Shown here piece after piece: positions 1 through 5,825 of a DNA stretch of 13,011 nucleotides. This DNA is from CAVAWX01 sp963642995 (GTDB lineage: Bacteria > Actinomycetota > Coriobacteriia > Coriobacteriales > QAMH01), in assembly GCA_963642995.1 (NCBI GenBank), contig CAVIIZ010000034.1, positions 1-13,011 on the forward strand, given 5' to 3'. The position numbers were made by a program, and so were the translations under genes. Positions within the stretch are counted from its first letter, which is position 1. Each line of letters opens with the position of its first letter. Under the pieces are notes generated by a model. It was not told the DNA's origin. It saw only the letters and a program-made list of their open reading frames with translations, and ran no database searches.

Positions 1-669
1 ACTCCCTACATGGGCGAGGACGCGACGGCAGACGCCGACAAGTTCGTCGAGCTGCGCATCGTGCAGGTGGGCGACCACGACGGCGACGGATCCGTCCTCA
101 CGTTCCAGACCGTGCACGCGCTGCCCACCGCGCTTTCCATGAACGACACGACCACCGAGGAGGGCGCCTGGAAGACCTCGCAGCTGCGCGCGCAGATGAA
201 CGACGAGGACGGCAGCGTGCGCACGTCCTTCTCCTCGGCGTTTCTCGCCGACGTGCTGCAAACGAAAAAAGAGACCAACGACGGCTGCGATGCGGGCGGC
301 ACGCCGCTCGGCACGGTCTCCTCGACCAGCGACACCCTGTGGCTTGCGTCCTACCTCGAGGTTGCGGCCGCAAGCACGAGCTACATCGGCGATGAGGGCG
401 CCACGCACACCCAGTACCAGTGGTTCGCAAGCAAGTCCATCGACGCGGTGGGCCCCAACGAGTGCCTGATGAGCATGGGGAAGACGCGTTCGGGCAACCT
501 GGCGGCCGGCGACGGGTACGGCGGCTGGTGGTACCGCTCGCCGTTCGTGGGGGGCAGCCTCGGAATATCCGCGTTCGTCGATTGCTCGCAAGAAGATGGC
601 AACGGCTACCCGGCGGGGGCCGATTGGGTCACCACGCCGTTTGCCGTCGCGCCGATGCTTGCCATGTAA
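1..669 (+). CDS. DUF6273 domain protein, C-terminal part (5' end outside window)
   Basis: The frame is open from base 1 and ends at TAA 667-669, giving 222 visible residues; the true start is probably upstream. The segment reads VELRIVQVGDHDGDGSVLTF, then an ALRxxMN-like stretch (SQLRAQMND), then DTLWLASYLE, and closes with GGWWYRSPF and FAVAPML. This order (opening HDGDG strand, central leucine-rich part, WWxRSP, terminal xVxPxL) is what I know of DUF6273 domains, which are often carried at the ends of secreted or surface proteins of Firmicutes and Coriobacteriia. The biochemical function of the domain is unknown. An internal ATG at position 10 exists, but nothing upstream can be judged. The gene converges on the minus-strand ATPase gene that ends at 925, and two large hairpins separate them. 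The family call is by eye and fairly secure; the role is not known. Confidence 0.7.
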   Translation, partial: TPYMGEDATADADKFVELRIVQVGDHDGDGSVLTFQTVHALPTALSMNDTTTEEGAWKTSQLRAQMNDEDGSVRTSFSSAFLADVLQTKKETNDGCDAGGTPLGTVSSTSDTLWLASYLEVAAASTSYIGDEGATHTQYQWFASKSIDAVGPNECLMSMGKTRSGNLAAGDGYGGWWYRSPFVGGSLGISAFVDCSQEDGNGYPAGADWVTTPFAVAPMLAM

Positions 670-696
670 GGGCATCTGCGCCTTCTGTTTTCCTCC

Positions 697-733
697 GGCT
701 CCCCCGTCCCCTCAAGCGAGGGGCGGGGGAGCC
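697..733 (+). terminator. Strong hairpin after the DUF6273 gene
   Basis: The arms 697-713 (ggctcccccgtcccctc) and 718-733 (gaggggcgggggagcc) pair almost perfectly, with one bulged T and a 4-nt loop. It lies 28 bp after the stop codon. There is no clear U-tract after it, so it is terminator-like rather than a canonical intrinsic terminator. It could serve either strand, because the flanking genes converge. Confidence 0.5.
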
Positions 734-750
734 GCGCGTCTTCTGCCGCA

Positions 751-806
751 GGCCCCATACGGCCTCCCGCCTCGCGCACGAAGCGCGCTCGGGCGGCCTG
801 TGCGGG
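751..806. other. Second long imperfect hairpin between convergent genes
   Basis: ggccccatacggcc (751-764) faces ggcctgtgcgggg (794-806), and inside it cccgcctcgcgc faces gcgcgctcggg around the tip acgaa. The result is a long stem with small internal loops. It probably acts with the hairpin at 697-733 in ending convergent transcription. From 807 to 924 I see no gene, and only a second copy of a short word (atctgcgcc at 674-682 and 810-818). Confidence 0.35.
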
Positions 807-924
807 GCTATCTGCGCCATCCCACGCCCTCATTACCAGGGTTGAGGTGCTGCTGTATACGAAGCGATTTGTAATGAAGCCTTGAGCGAACTAAGCGGCG
901 GTTCGGATGAATGCAGGCGCCACG

Positions 925-2286
925 TCAGAGCAGGTGGGCCATATAGAGCGGCAGGCGCACGAGGTCGCCCTCGATGTGCAACGACTTGGGGTGCAGGATG
1001 TAGCGCGTGCCCACGCGCGACCCGAATTTCACCTTAAACTTTTCAAGCGATTTCGCCCCGTAGCGCTTCGCCGACTTCACCTCGATGGGGGACACGCGCA
1101 GGCGCCCAGCAGCATCATCGTAGCCGGCTGCCACGAGGAAGTCGATTTCCATGGTGTTCTTGCTGTTTTCGCGGTCGCGCTTCGAGTAGAAGTGCAGCCT
1201 GTGGCCGCCCGCGAGTAGCTGCTGTGCAACGGCGTTTTCCGCGAGCATACCCTCGTTGAACTCGAGTTTTCCAAGGAGGATGTCGCGATGCACTTCGTGG
1301 GGGGTCGTGTCGTTGTCGGCGAAAAGCTGCGACACCAAAAGCCCCGTATCGGCCATGTAGCACTTGAACCTGCTCTCGTCGGCAGTCGCCATGAGGCCGA
1401 CAGATGGATCGCCGACGCTTGTGCACATTGCGCTGATACATGCGTCTGCCAGCCAGAAAAACGCATCGGCATAATCCCTGCTACGCGCGCTTCTGTCGAG
1501 GGACGAGAGCTTGAATTTTTTATCGTGGCGCGACAGTTGGCCTGCCAGTGTGGAGAAGACACGCCGTATGCGCAGCGCGTCGCCGCCGCCGAATTTCTCG
1601 ATGTCGCTCCGGTACAGCGCCAAGATGTCGCGCTTCACCGCATCGACCTTGCCAAAATCCTTCTCGAGCACGTACGTCTCGACAGCTTGCGGCATGCCGC
1701 CCACCAGCATGTATTCGCGAAACAAGCGCTCTGCTTTTCGGTGGAGGGCTTCGGGCAACGTGGCCTTCTCCTCGAAGGAAGCGCGGATGAGCGCAGCAAG
1801 CTGCTCTTCGCCTGCCGCCCAAAGGAATTCCTCGAAGTTTAACGGGTCGAGGCGAAGCGCGCTTTCTTCGGAGGGGATGACGATGTCTGCGACGTTGCGC
1901 CGGATGGATATGAGCGAGCCGGTTTCGAGATAGTCGTATCTGCCGTCTGCGACGAGCTGCTTGATGAACTCGCGTGCCGGCGGAAAGCGCTGCACCTCGT
2001 CGAACACGACGAGAGAATCGCGGCGCGGCAGCGTGGTGCCCGTGAGCGCCTGCAGGTACATGAAAAAGGAGTCGATGTCTGCGCGATAATCGAGGAAGAG
2101 GTTCTTGAGGTCGTCGGATGCTTCGGAAAAATCTATGGTCAGGTGCGCTATGTACTCGTTTTCGGCGAAGGATTTGGCAAGGGTGCTCTTGCCGACGCGG
2201 CGGGCGCCTTCCAGGAGCAGGGCGCGCGTGCCCTTCGAGTTGCGCTTCCATTGCAGCAGTTTGTCGTATGCCCGGCGGTTGAACAT
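925..2286 (-). CDS. AAA (AAA_14) ATPase with C-terminal DUF4143 domain
   Basis: This is a 453-residue P-loop ATPase. I start it at MFNRRAYDKL, because AGGGGA sits 6-11 nt before that ATG on the minus strand; the frame is open 47 codons further up, but that stretch only translates the upstream repeats. Walker A is GARRVGKS (27-34), Walker B is SLVVFDEVQ (91-99), and the sensor-like strand is YLETGSLISI (119-128). The C-terminal DUF4143 part contains YMADTGLL (310-317) and a PD-(D/E)XK-like pattern, EID (380-382) then IEVK (401-404). Both length and domain order are normal for this widespread family. Its substrate and cellular role are not established; defence or mobile-element links are often suspected. 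It is divergent from the next ATPase gene, and its promoter lies inside a 34-bp repeat array. It reads as intact. Confidence 0.88.
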   Translation of the reverse strand: MFNRRAYDKLLQWKRNSKGTRALLLEGARRVGKSTLAKSFAENEYIAHLTIDFSEASDDLKNLFLDYRADIDSFFMYLQALTGTTLPRRDSLVVFDEVQRFPPAREFIKQLVADGRYDYLETGSLISIRRNVADIVIPSEESALRLDPLNFEEFLWAAGEEQLAALIRASFEEKATLPEALHRKAERLFREYMLVGGMPQAVETYVLEKDFGKVDAVKRDILALYRSDIEKFGGGDALRIRRVFSTLAGQLSRHDKKFKLSSLDRSARSRDYADAFFWLADACISAMCTSVGDPSVGLMATADESRFKCYMADTGLLVSQLFADNDTTPHEVHRDILLGKLEFNEGMLAENAVAQQLLAGGHRLHFYSKRDRENSKNTMEIDFLVAAGYDDAAGRLRVSPIEVKSAKRYGAKSLEKFKVKFGSRVGTRYILHPKSLHIEGDLVRLPLYMAHLL

Positions 2287-2324
2287 GCCTGTTCCCCTGT
2301 CATGACATGCAGTTGACCTGCGAA

Positions 2325-2426
2325 ATACACGAATGGCACGATGTCGATATGCGCAAATATACACGAATGGCACGGTGTCGACAAGGCAAAACATACACGA
2401 ATGGCACGGTCTGCGAATTTTACGCA
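2325..2426 (-). repeat. Three 34-bp direct repeats upstream of the minus-strand ATPase
   Basis: The 16-bp core atacacgaatggcacg occurs identically at 2325, 2359 and 2393, an exact 34-bp period. The 18-bp stretches between cores are partly conserved (RTGTCGA after the core, GCAAA-like before the next core). The array fills the region just upstream of the minus-strand ATPase start at 2286 and overlaps its likely promoter, so it looks like an operator array or protein-binding repeats. Confidence 0.9.
2356..2384 (-). promoter_or_regulatory. Candidate promoter of the minus-strand ATPase
   Basis: On the minus strand TTGTCG (2384-2379) and TATATT (2361-2356) are separated by exactly 17 bp. The central 34-bp-repeat core forms the spacer. 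Transcription would start near 2349, leaving a leader of about 60 nt with one more repeat copy before the SD AGGGGA and the ATG at 2286. Any protein bound to the central core would compete directly with RNA polymerase. Confidence 0.4.
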
Positions 2427-2511
2427 AAAAGCGACATCGGGCGACGTTTTAGGGCTTTCGTTCCCATAGTGCGGACGATGCGAGCGGCCTTTTCCCAAGA
2501 CGGGGACCCAC

Positions 2512-2570
2512 AGGCGGCTTTTTTGCTTGAATCTAGGCGGCTTTTTTGCTTGAATCTAGGCGGCTTTTTT
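2512..2570 (+). repeat. 23-bp direct repeats (2.5 copies) upstream of the second ATPase
   Basis: The unit 2512-2534 (aggcggcttttttgcttg plus aatct) is repeated without change at 2535-2557. The first 13 bases recur at 2558-2570, after which the match ends. Each copy carries a T6 tract, placed at 2519, 2542 and 2565. The array ends 28 bp before the ATG at 2599. I find no convincing sigma-70 promoter pair in it. A diverged half-copy may lie at 2483-2493 (gcggccttttc). Confidence 0.85.
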
Positions 2571-2598
2571 CATAGACACGTCTGCTTAGGAGTTTTGC

Positions 2599-3885
2599 AT
2601 GTCCCTCACACCAGACGGCTATTGCCCGCGCATCATGGAAGGCAAGCTGGCGATGTATCTGTCCGCCTTCGGCGCCGTGGAAGTGCGCGGCCCGAAATGG
2701 TGCGGAAAGACTTGGCTGTCGCTTTCGCAGGCAGGCAGCGTGACCGGCCTTGACGACCCTGCGGTTCGCGCATCCGTGGAGATTGACCCGGGGCTTGCCC
2801 TGCGCGGGGAGCCGCCCCATCTCGTGGACGAGTGGCAGGAGGTTCCGGCTGTGTGGGATGCCACGCGGCGCGCGGTGGACGAGAAGGCGGGGGAGTGCGG
2901 CAGGTTCTTGCTCACGGGGTCGTCGGCGCCTGCGATGGAAAAGGTGGCCCACTCCGGCGCCGGACGCATCGCCCGCCTCCGCATGGAGCCCATGACCCTT
3001 GTGGAGCAGGGGCTTTCCACGGGCGAGGTCTCGCTCGAGAAGCTCTTCGCCGGAAAAGAACCCCCTTCCGCGCAGTCGCATCTGGACTTCACCGATCTCG
3101 TGGCTTCTCTTTGTAGGGGCGGCTGGCCGGCAGCCCAGGACCGGCCCGAGGAGCTTCAATCCCTCGTGGTCGAGCAGTATCTCGAGGCTTTCAGCGAAAG
3201 CGTTGTGCAGAAAAGCCGCCTCGACCCCGTTTTCATGCGGCGCGTCCTCCGTGCACTCGCCCGCAACGATGGCGCGAATGCCTCTGTCGAGACGCTCGCG
3301 CGCGATGCGGTGCGGGGCGAGGAGCCGACAAGCGGCGACCGCGCGGAGGTTTTGCGCCACCTTTCGTATCTGGAGCAAAACTATCTGCTGCGCAATCTTG
3401 CCGGCTGGGATGCTCCTGTCAAATCGCGTGCCCGCGTCCGCACGCGCCCCAAGCGCTATCTCGTCGATCCGTCGCTTACGGCCTCGCTGCTTGGCTACGA
3501 CGCGGAACGGCTCCTGTGGGACAGGCAGCTTCTGGGCGTCTTGTTCGAGAGTTTGTGCATTCGTGACCTTTCGGCGTATCTGGAGGCCTCAACGTCCTTG
3601 CGGCAGCCCGGCTTGTTCTACTACCGCGACGCCTACGGGCTGGAAGTGGACGCGATCATCGAGCTGGCCGGAGGAAAGTGGGCGGCCATAGAGGTAAAGC
3701 TCGACGTCGCGAAGGCAGACGACGCGGCGGCGCATCTCCTGCGCCTGCGCGAGAAGGCGGCCGCCAATCCCAAGGCCCGAAATCCCGAGCCGGCGTTTCT
3801 TGGCGTCGTTGCCGCCAACGCGCCGTATTTTCTTCGCCGTCCCGACGGGGTGTACGTTATCCCCGTTGGCTGCCTGGGAAAGTAG
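2599..3885 (+). CDS. AAA (AAA_14) ATPase with C-terminal DUF4143 domain, GPKWCGKT subtype
   Basis: This is a 428-residue P-loop ATPase. The ATG at 2599 has TTAGGAG at the right distance (2587-2592), so the start is well supported. Walker A is GPKWCGKT (31-38), Walker B is HLVDEWQ (74-80), and the sensor strand is FLLTGSS (103-109). The DUF4143 end has FESLCIRDL (316-324), then LEVD (348-351) and IEVK (364-367), which matches the D...ExK core of PD-(D/E)XK folds. The protein is a different subtype from the minus-strand ATPase, not a recent duplicate: the Walker A words differ and alignment outside the motifs is weak. The two genes are divergent, separated by 312 bp filled largely with two unrelated repeat arrays. 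No partner gene is visible. The biochemical role is unknown; a nuclease or scaffold function for the C-terminal fold would be inference. Confidence 0.88.
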   Translation: MSLTPDGYCPRIMEGKLAMYLSAFGAVEVRGPKWCGKTWLSLSQAGSVTGLDDPAVRASVEIDPGLALRGEPPHLVDEWQEVPAVWDATRRAVDEKAGECGRFLLTGSSAPAMEKVAHSGAGRIARLRMEPMTLVEQGLSTGEVSLEKLFAGKEPPSAQSHLDFTDLVASLCRGGWPAAQDRPEELQSLVVEQYLEAFSESVVQKSRLDPVFMRRVLRALARNDGANASVETLARDAVRGEEPTSGDRAEVLRHLSYLEQNYLLRNLAGWDAPVKSRARVRTRPKRYLVDPSLTASLLGYDAERLLWDRQLLGVLFESLCIRDLSAYLEASTSLRQPGLFYYRDAYGLEVDAIIELAGGKWAAIEVKLDVAKADDAAAHLLRLREKAAANPKARNPEPAFLGVVAANAPYFLRRPDGVYVIPVGCLGK

Positions 3886-3905
3886 GGCTGAGCTCTTCGC
3901 GGCAA

Positions 3906-4005
3906 ATTGGCACCTGTTGGCATCAATTGGCATCGGTTGGCGTTCGTTGGCGTTGATTGGCACCCGTTGGCATCAGTTGGCGCTGATTGGCGTCCGTTGG
4001 CGTTA
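3906..4005 (+). repeat. Ten tandem 10-bp repeats RTTGGCRYYN upstream of the third ATPase
   Basis: TTGGC begins at 3907, 3917, 3927 and so on to 3997, in exact 10-bp register. The ten units are attggcacct, gttggcatca, attggcatcg, gttggcgttc, gttggcgttg, attggcaccc, gttggcatca, gttggcgctg, attggcgtcc and gttggcgtta. Five bases (TTGGC) never change. At the first, seventh, eighth and ninth positions only transitions occur (R, R, Y, Y); the tenth is free. The last unit overlaps a TATAAT box. One copy per helical turn places all cores on nearly the same face of the DNA. Confidence 0.95.
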
Positions 4006-4009
4006 TAAT
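4004..4009 (+). promoter_or_regulatory. -10 box (TATAAT) at the end of the repeat array
   Basis: A perfect TATAAT lies 31 bp before the ATG at 4041, abutting the tenth RTTGGCRYYN unit. No consensus -35 sits at 16-18 bp; the nearest TTGGCG words are 21 and 11 bp away. The promoter may therefore be weak alone and depend on, or be blocked by, whatever binds the array. The expected start of transcription is near 4016, with SD GGGAG at 4029-4033. Confidence 0.55.
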
Positions 4010-4040
4010 GCCGGTGAATCGGACGGATGGGAGAGCCTCT

Positions 4041-5150
4041 ATGGGCAAACAGCACGAGCAAATTAACCCTTTCACCCCGCTTTTCGGCAAGGTGCCTGCG
4101 GTCATTGCGGGACGCGAGGACATTATCGCGCGTTTGTCTGATGCTCTGGAATCCGACGCCGCAAGCCCCGAGCTGTGCTCGATAATCACGGGCGTCAGGG
4201 GGTCGGGGAAGACGACGCTGCTGCGCTATCTCGAATCTTGCGCCGGAGAGCTGGGTTGGGTGGTCGCGAGCACTACCGCCGAGAAGGGCATGTTGGACGA
4301 CCTCCTGCTGAAGGCGCGGGAGTCCGCCGCCCATCTGGTCGAGAAAAAGGGGAAGAAGAAGCTCACGCAGGTGGGCGTCGCCCCGCTTGGGAGCCTTGCC
4401 TGGGAAAACGGTATCGACGAGGGGGCGAACTGGCGTTCGAACATCACCTCGCTTCTCGACGAGCTGGCGAAAAGCGATACGGGCATCCTCTTCGTCGTCG
4501 ACGAGATAGACGGCTCCCTCGACGAGATGGTCCGGCTGGCGACGGTATTCCAGCTGCTCATCGGGGAGAACCGGAAAGTCGCCCTCTTCATGGCGGGGCT
4601 GCCCTACCACGTCTCCTCGCTCCTACTCGGCAAGACGACCTCGTTTCTGCGGCGCGCGCAGCAGTTCAAACTCGGGCCGATTCCCGATTACGCGGTCGAG
4701 GAGGCCTTCCGCGCGACGGTCCAGGAGGCGGGAAAGGACATCGAGGACGATGCGCTCGACTTCGCCGTCCGAGCCATCGACGGATTTCCCTACCTTTTGC
4801 AGCTGGTCGGATTTCGCGCTTGGAATGCCTCGCGAGATGCCCGGACTATCGCCCTTCCGCACGTTGAACAAGGAGCGCGAGTGGCGAAGGAGGAGTTGAA
4901 GGACAGAGTCTTCGCCTCGACGCTGGAAGAGCTATCGGCCGGCGACATGGAGTTTCTCGCCGCGATGAAAAAGGATGGCGCGTACACGTTCCGTCCCGAA
5001 ATTGCGCAGGCAACGGGGCGCGACTCGAGCTGGATATCGCGCTATAAGAAACGCCTGCTGGAAGCGGGGGTCGTCGAGGAGCCGCGCCGGGGCAGGTTCA
5101 GGTTCGCCCTGCCCGGTTTCGCGGAGTATCTCGTGGAAGAAGAGCTGTAG
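4041..5150 (+). CDS. Orc1/Cdc6-like (archaeal-type) P-loop ATPase with winged-helix C-terminus
   Basis: This is a 369-residue ATPase. I choose the ATG at 4041 over the open frame from TTG 3987 because GGGAG precedes it at a good distance and the upstream codons are only translated repeat. The N-terminal GREDII (24-29) box precedes Walker A GVRGSGKT (51-58); Walker B is ILFVVDEID (149-157) and the sensor strand is ALFMAGLPY (181-189). From about 295 onward, SAGDMEFLAAM and then ISRYKKRLLEAGVVEEPRRG look like a winged helix-turn-helix with its basic wing, a likely DNA-binding part. The order GRE box, AAA core, wHTH is that of Orc1/Cdc6 and ATPase_2 (PF01637-like) proteins. Such proteins bind DNA or act as STAND-like switches; the exact role here is unknown. 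The ten 10-bp repeats at its promoter are an obvious candidate target for its own wHTH (inference). A short hairpin follows the stop. Part of its C-terminus recurs, decayed, at 5284-5373. Confidence 0.85.
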   Translation: MGKQHEQINPFTPLFGKVPAVIAGREDIIARLSDALESDAASPELCSIITGVRGSGKTTLLRYLESCAGELGWVVASTTAEKGMLDDLLLKARESAAHLVEKKGKKKLTQVGVAPLGSLAWENGIDEGANWRSNITSLLDELAKSDTGILFVVDEIDGSLDEMVRLATVFQLLIGENRKVALFMAGLPYHVSSLLLGKTTSFLRRAQQFKLGPIPDYAVEEAFRATVQEAGKDIEDDALDFAVRAIDGFPYLLQLVGFRAWNASRDARTIALPHVEQGARVAKEELKDRVFASTLEELSAGDMEFLAAMKKDGAYTFRPEIAQATGRDSSWISRYKKRLLEAGVVEEPRRGRFRFALPGFAEYLVEEEL

Positions 5151-5152
5151 GG

Positions 5153-5174
5153 CCCCTTCCGACTGCGGATGGGG
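5153..5174 (+). terminator. Hairpin just after the third ATPase
   Basis: ccccttccg (5153-5161) pairs with cggatgggg (5166-5174) around the loop actg, with one mismatch. It lies directly after the stop codon. The right arm runs into a G8 tract (5171-5178), and a T4 run follows only at 5192-5195. It is terminator-like, without a proper U-tract. Confidence 0.35.
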
Positions 5175-5283
5175 GGGGTGCAAGAACAGACTTTTGGTGT
5201 CGCCGAATGTCGACAATTGCTTTCGCCTATGACGCTCAAGCCGCTTTGCGTTTATGATGCCCCTGCGCCTCTTCAGACTTGCC

Positions 5284-5373
5284 GCTAGCCTTCAACAAGA
5301 GCTTCCGGATGGCGGCACGGAGTTTCTCGCCGCAATGAAAAGGGGCGGCGCACATATACCACATTCCGAAACG
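5284..5373 (+). pseudogene. Decayed fragment of the third ATPase's winged-helix region
   Basis: The translation ASLQQELPDGGTEFLAAMKR followed by GGAH matches residues 292-315 of the ATPase at 4041-5150 (ASTLEELSAGDMEFLAAMKK, then DGAY). At DNA level ggagtttctcgccgcRatgaaaa is shared between 5319-5341 and 4950-4972 with one difference. The similarity fades after 5373. No Walker motifs, start or stop belong to it, so it is a relic of a second ATPase copy or a partial duplication. The rest of 5175-5457 shows no gene; it has a G8 tract and some AT-richer sequence before the next start. Confidence 0.65.
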
Positions 5374-5457
5374 GTATCGATTTACAATTCCGGAACCGCA
5401 AAGCGATATCTGTGTCGGCATGGCCGGCGAGAGACGATGCCGGAGAAAGGAAGCGAG

Positions 5458-5640
5458 ATGAACGACATGAACGACGACGTGAGTCGGCGCGAGGAGCTCC
5501 TCCAGGCGCTTGTCGAGGCCGACTTCCTCGTGAATCTCTTCGAGGGCAATTCGCCCGAGCAGGCCATCGTCTCGGCGAAGGAGAAGATTTTTCGCACCGC
5601 CACCGGCAAAGCCCTGCTCGAGACGATGTTTGGCGTGTAG
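5458..5640 (+). CDS. Small hypothetical protein (60 aa)
   Basis: The ATG at 5458 has AAAGGAAG (5446-5453) as SD, which is why I prefer it over the open frame reaching back to 5254 through the ATPase relic. The 60 residues begin MNDMNDDVSRREELLQ and continue as probable alpha helices (ELLQALVEADFLVNLFEG, then SPEQAIVSAKEKIF and GKALLETMF). It is mildly acidic at the N-terminus, with no signal peptide, no membrane segment and no cysteines. I do not recognise the family. It sits alone between the ATPase relic and the tRNA-Ser promoter. A weak TTTACA at 5381-5386 is the only promoter-like element upstream. It may be the surviving distal piece of a larger gene, or an independent small soluble protein. 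Confidence 0.6.
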   Translation: MNDMNDDVSRREELLQALVEADFLVNLFEGNSPEQAIVSAKEKIFRTATGKALLETMFGV

Positions 5641-5669
5641 GCGTACGGCGCGCGGGGTCTTGGCTTCGC

Positions 5670-5696
5670 TTGCTGTGTGACGTGTTTTGCTATACT
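5670..5696 (+). promoter_or_regulatory. Promoter of tRNA-Ser
   Basis: TTGCTG (5670-5675) and TATACT (5691-5696), with TG two bases upstream of the -10 (TGcTATACT, an extended -10). The spacing is 15 bp, short but compensated by the extended element. A G/C-rich discriminator follows and the mature tRNA begins at 5733. Confidence 0.6.
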
Positions 5697-5732
5697 CTTG
5701 CCTTGCGCCTACGGGCGCGACGGGTCGCACGC

Positions 5733-5825
5733 GGAGGGATGTCCGAGTGGCTTAAGGAGCACGATTGGAAATCGTGTGTGCCGTTTATAGCGGTACCTGG
5801 GGTTCAAATCCCCATCCCTCCGCCA
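5733..5825 (+). tRNA. tRNA-Ser(GGA)
   Basis: The acceptor stem GGAGGGA (5733-5739) pairs with TCCCTCC (5815-5821), followed by discriminator G and an encoded CCA (5823-5825). The anticodon stem CACGA/TCGTG (5760-5764, 5772-5776) encloses the loop ttGGAaa, so the anticodon GGA (5767-5769) reads UCC/UCU. A long variable arm (gtgccgtttatagcggtac) marks a class II tRNA, as expected for serine. The T-arm is GGGG TTCAAAT CCCC. The last 19 bases (5807-5825) are repeated twice downstream as part of a 182-bp tandem repeat. Confidence 0.96.

Noticed and set aside
2287..2427. 47-codon N-terminal extension of the minus-strand ATPase
   Set aside because: It only translates the 34-bp repeats and has no SD, whereas the internal ATG at 2286 has AGGGGA and starts at the usual family N-terminus.
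3906..4005. The 10-bp array as a CRISPR array
   Set aside because: The unit is only 10 bp, there are no spacers of 25-40 bp, and no cas genes are visible.
3987..4040. TTG start for the third ATPase inside the 10-bp repeats
   Set aside because: It would place the TATAAT box inside the coding region and lacks an SD. The ATG at 4041 has GGGAG at a good distance.
5171..5178. G8 tract as a phase-variable switch
   Set aside because: It lies after the ATPase stop codon next to a hairpin and is not in a promoter or reading frame that it could switch.
5208..5215. TGTCGACA palindrome, also present inside the 34-bp repeats at 2376-2383
   Set aside because: An 8-bp palindrome found at only two places is too little information to call a shared regulator site.
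5254..5457. Upstream extension of the 60-aa gene to a 128-aa protein
   Set aside because: The extra part is the ATPase relic plus unrelated codons, without an SD at 5254, whereas 5458 has AAAGGAAG.
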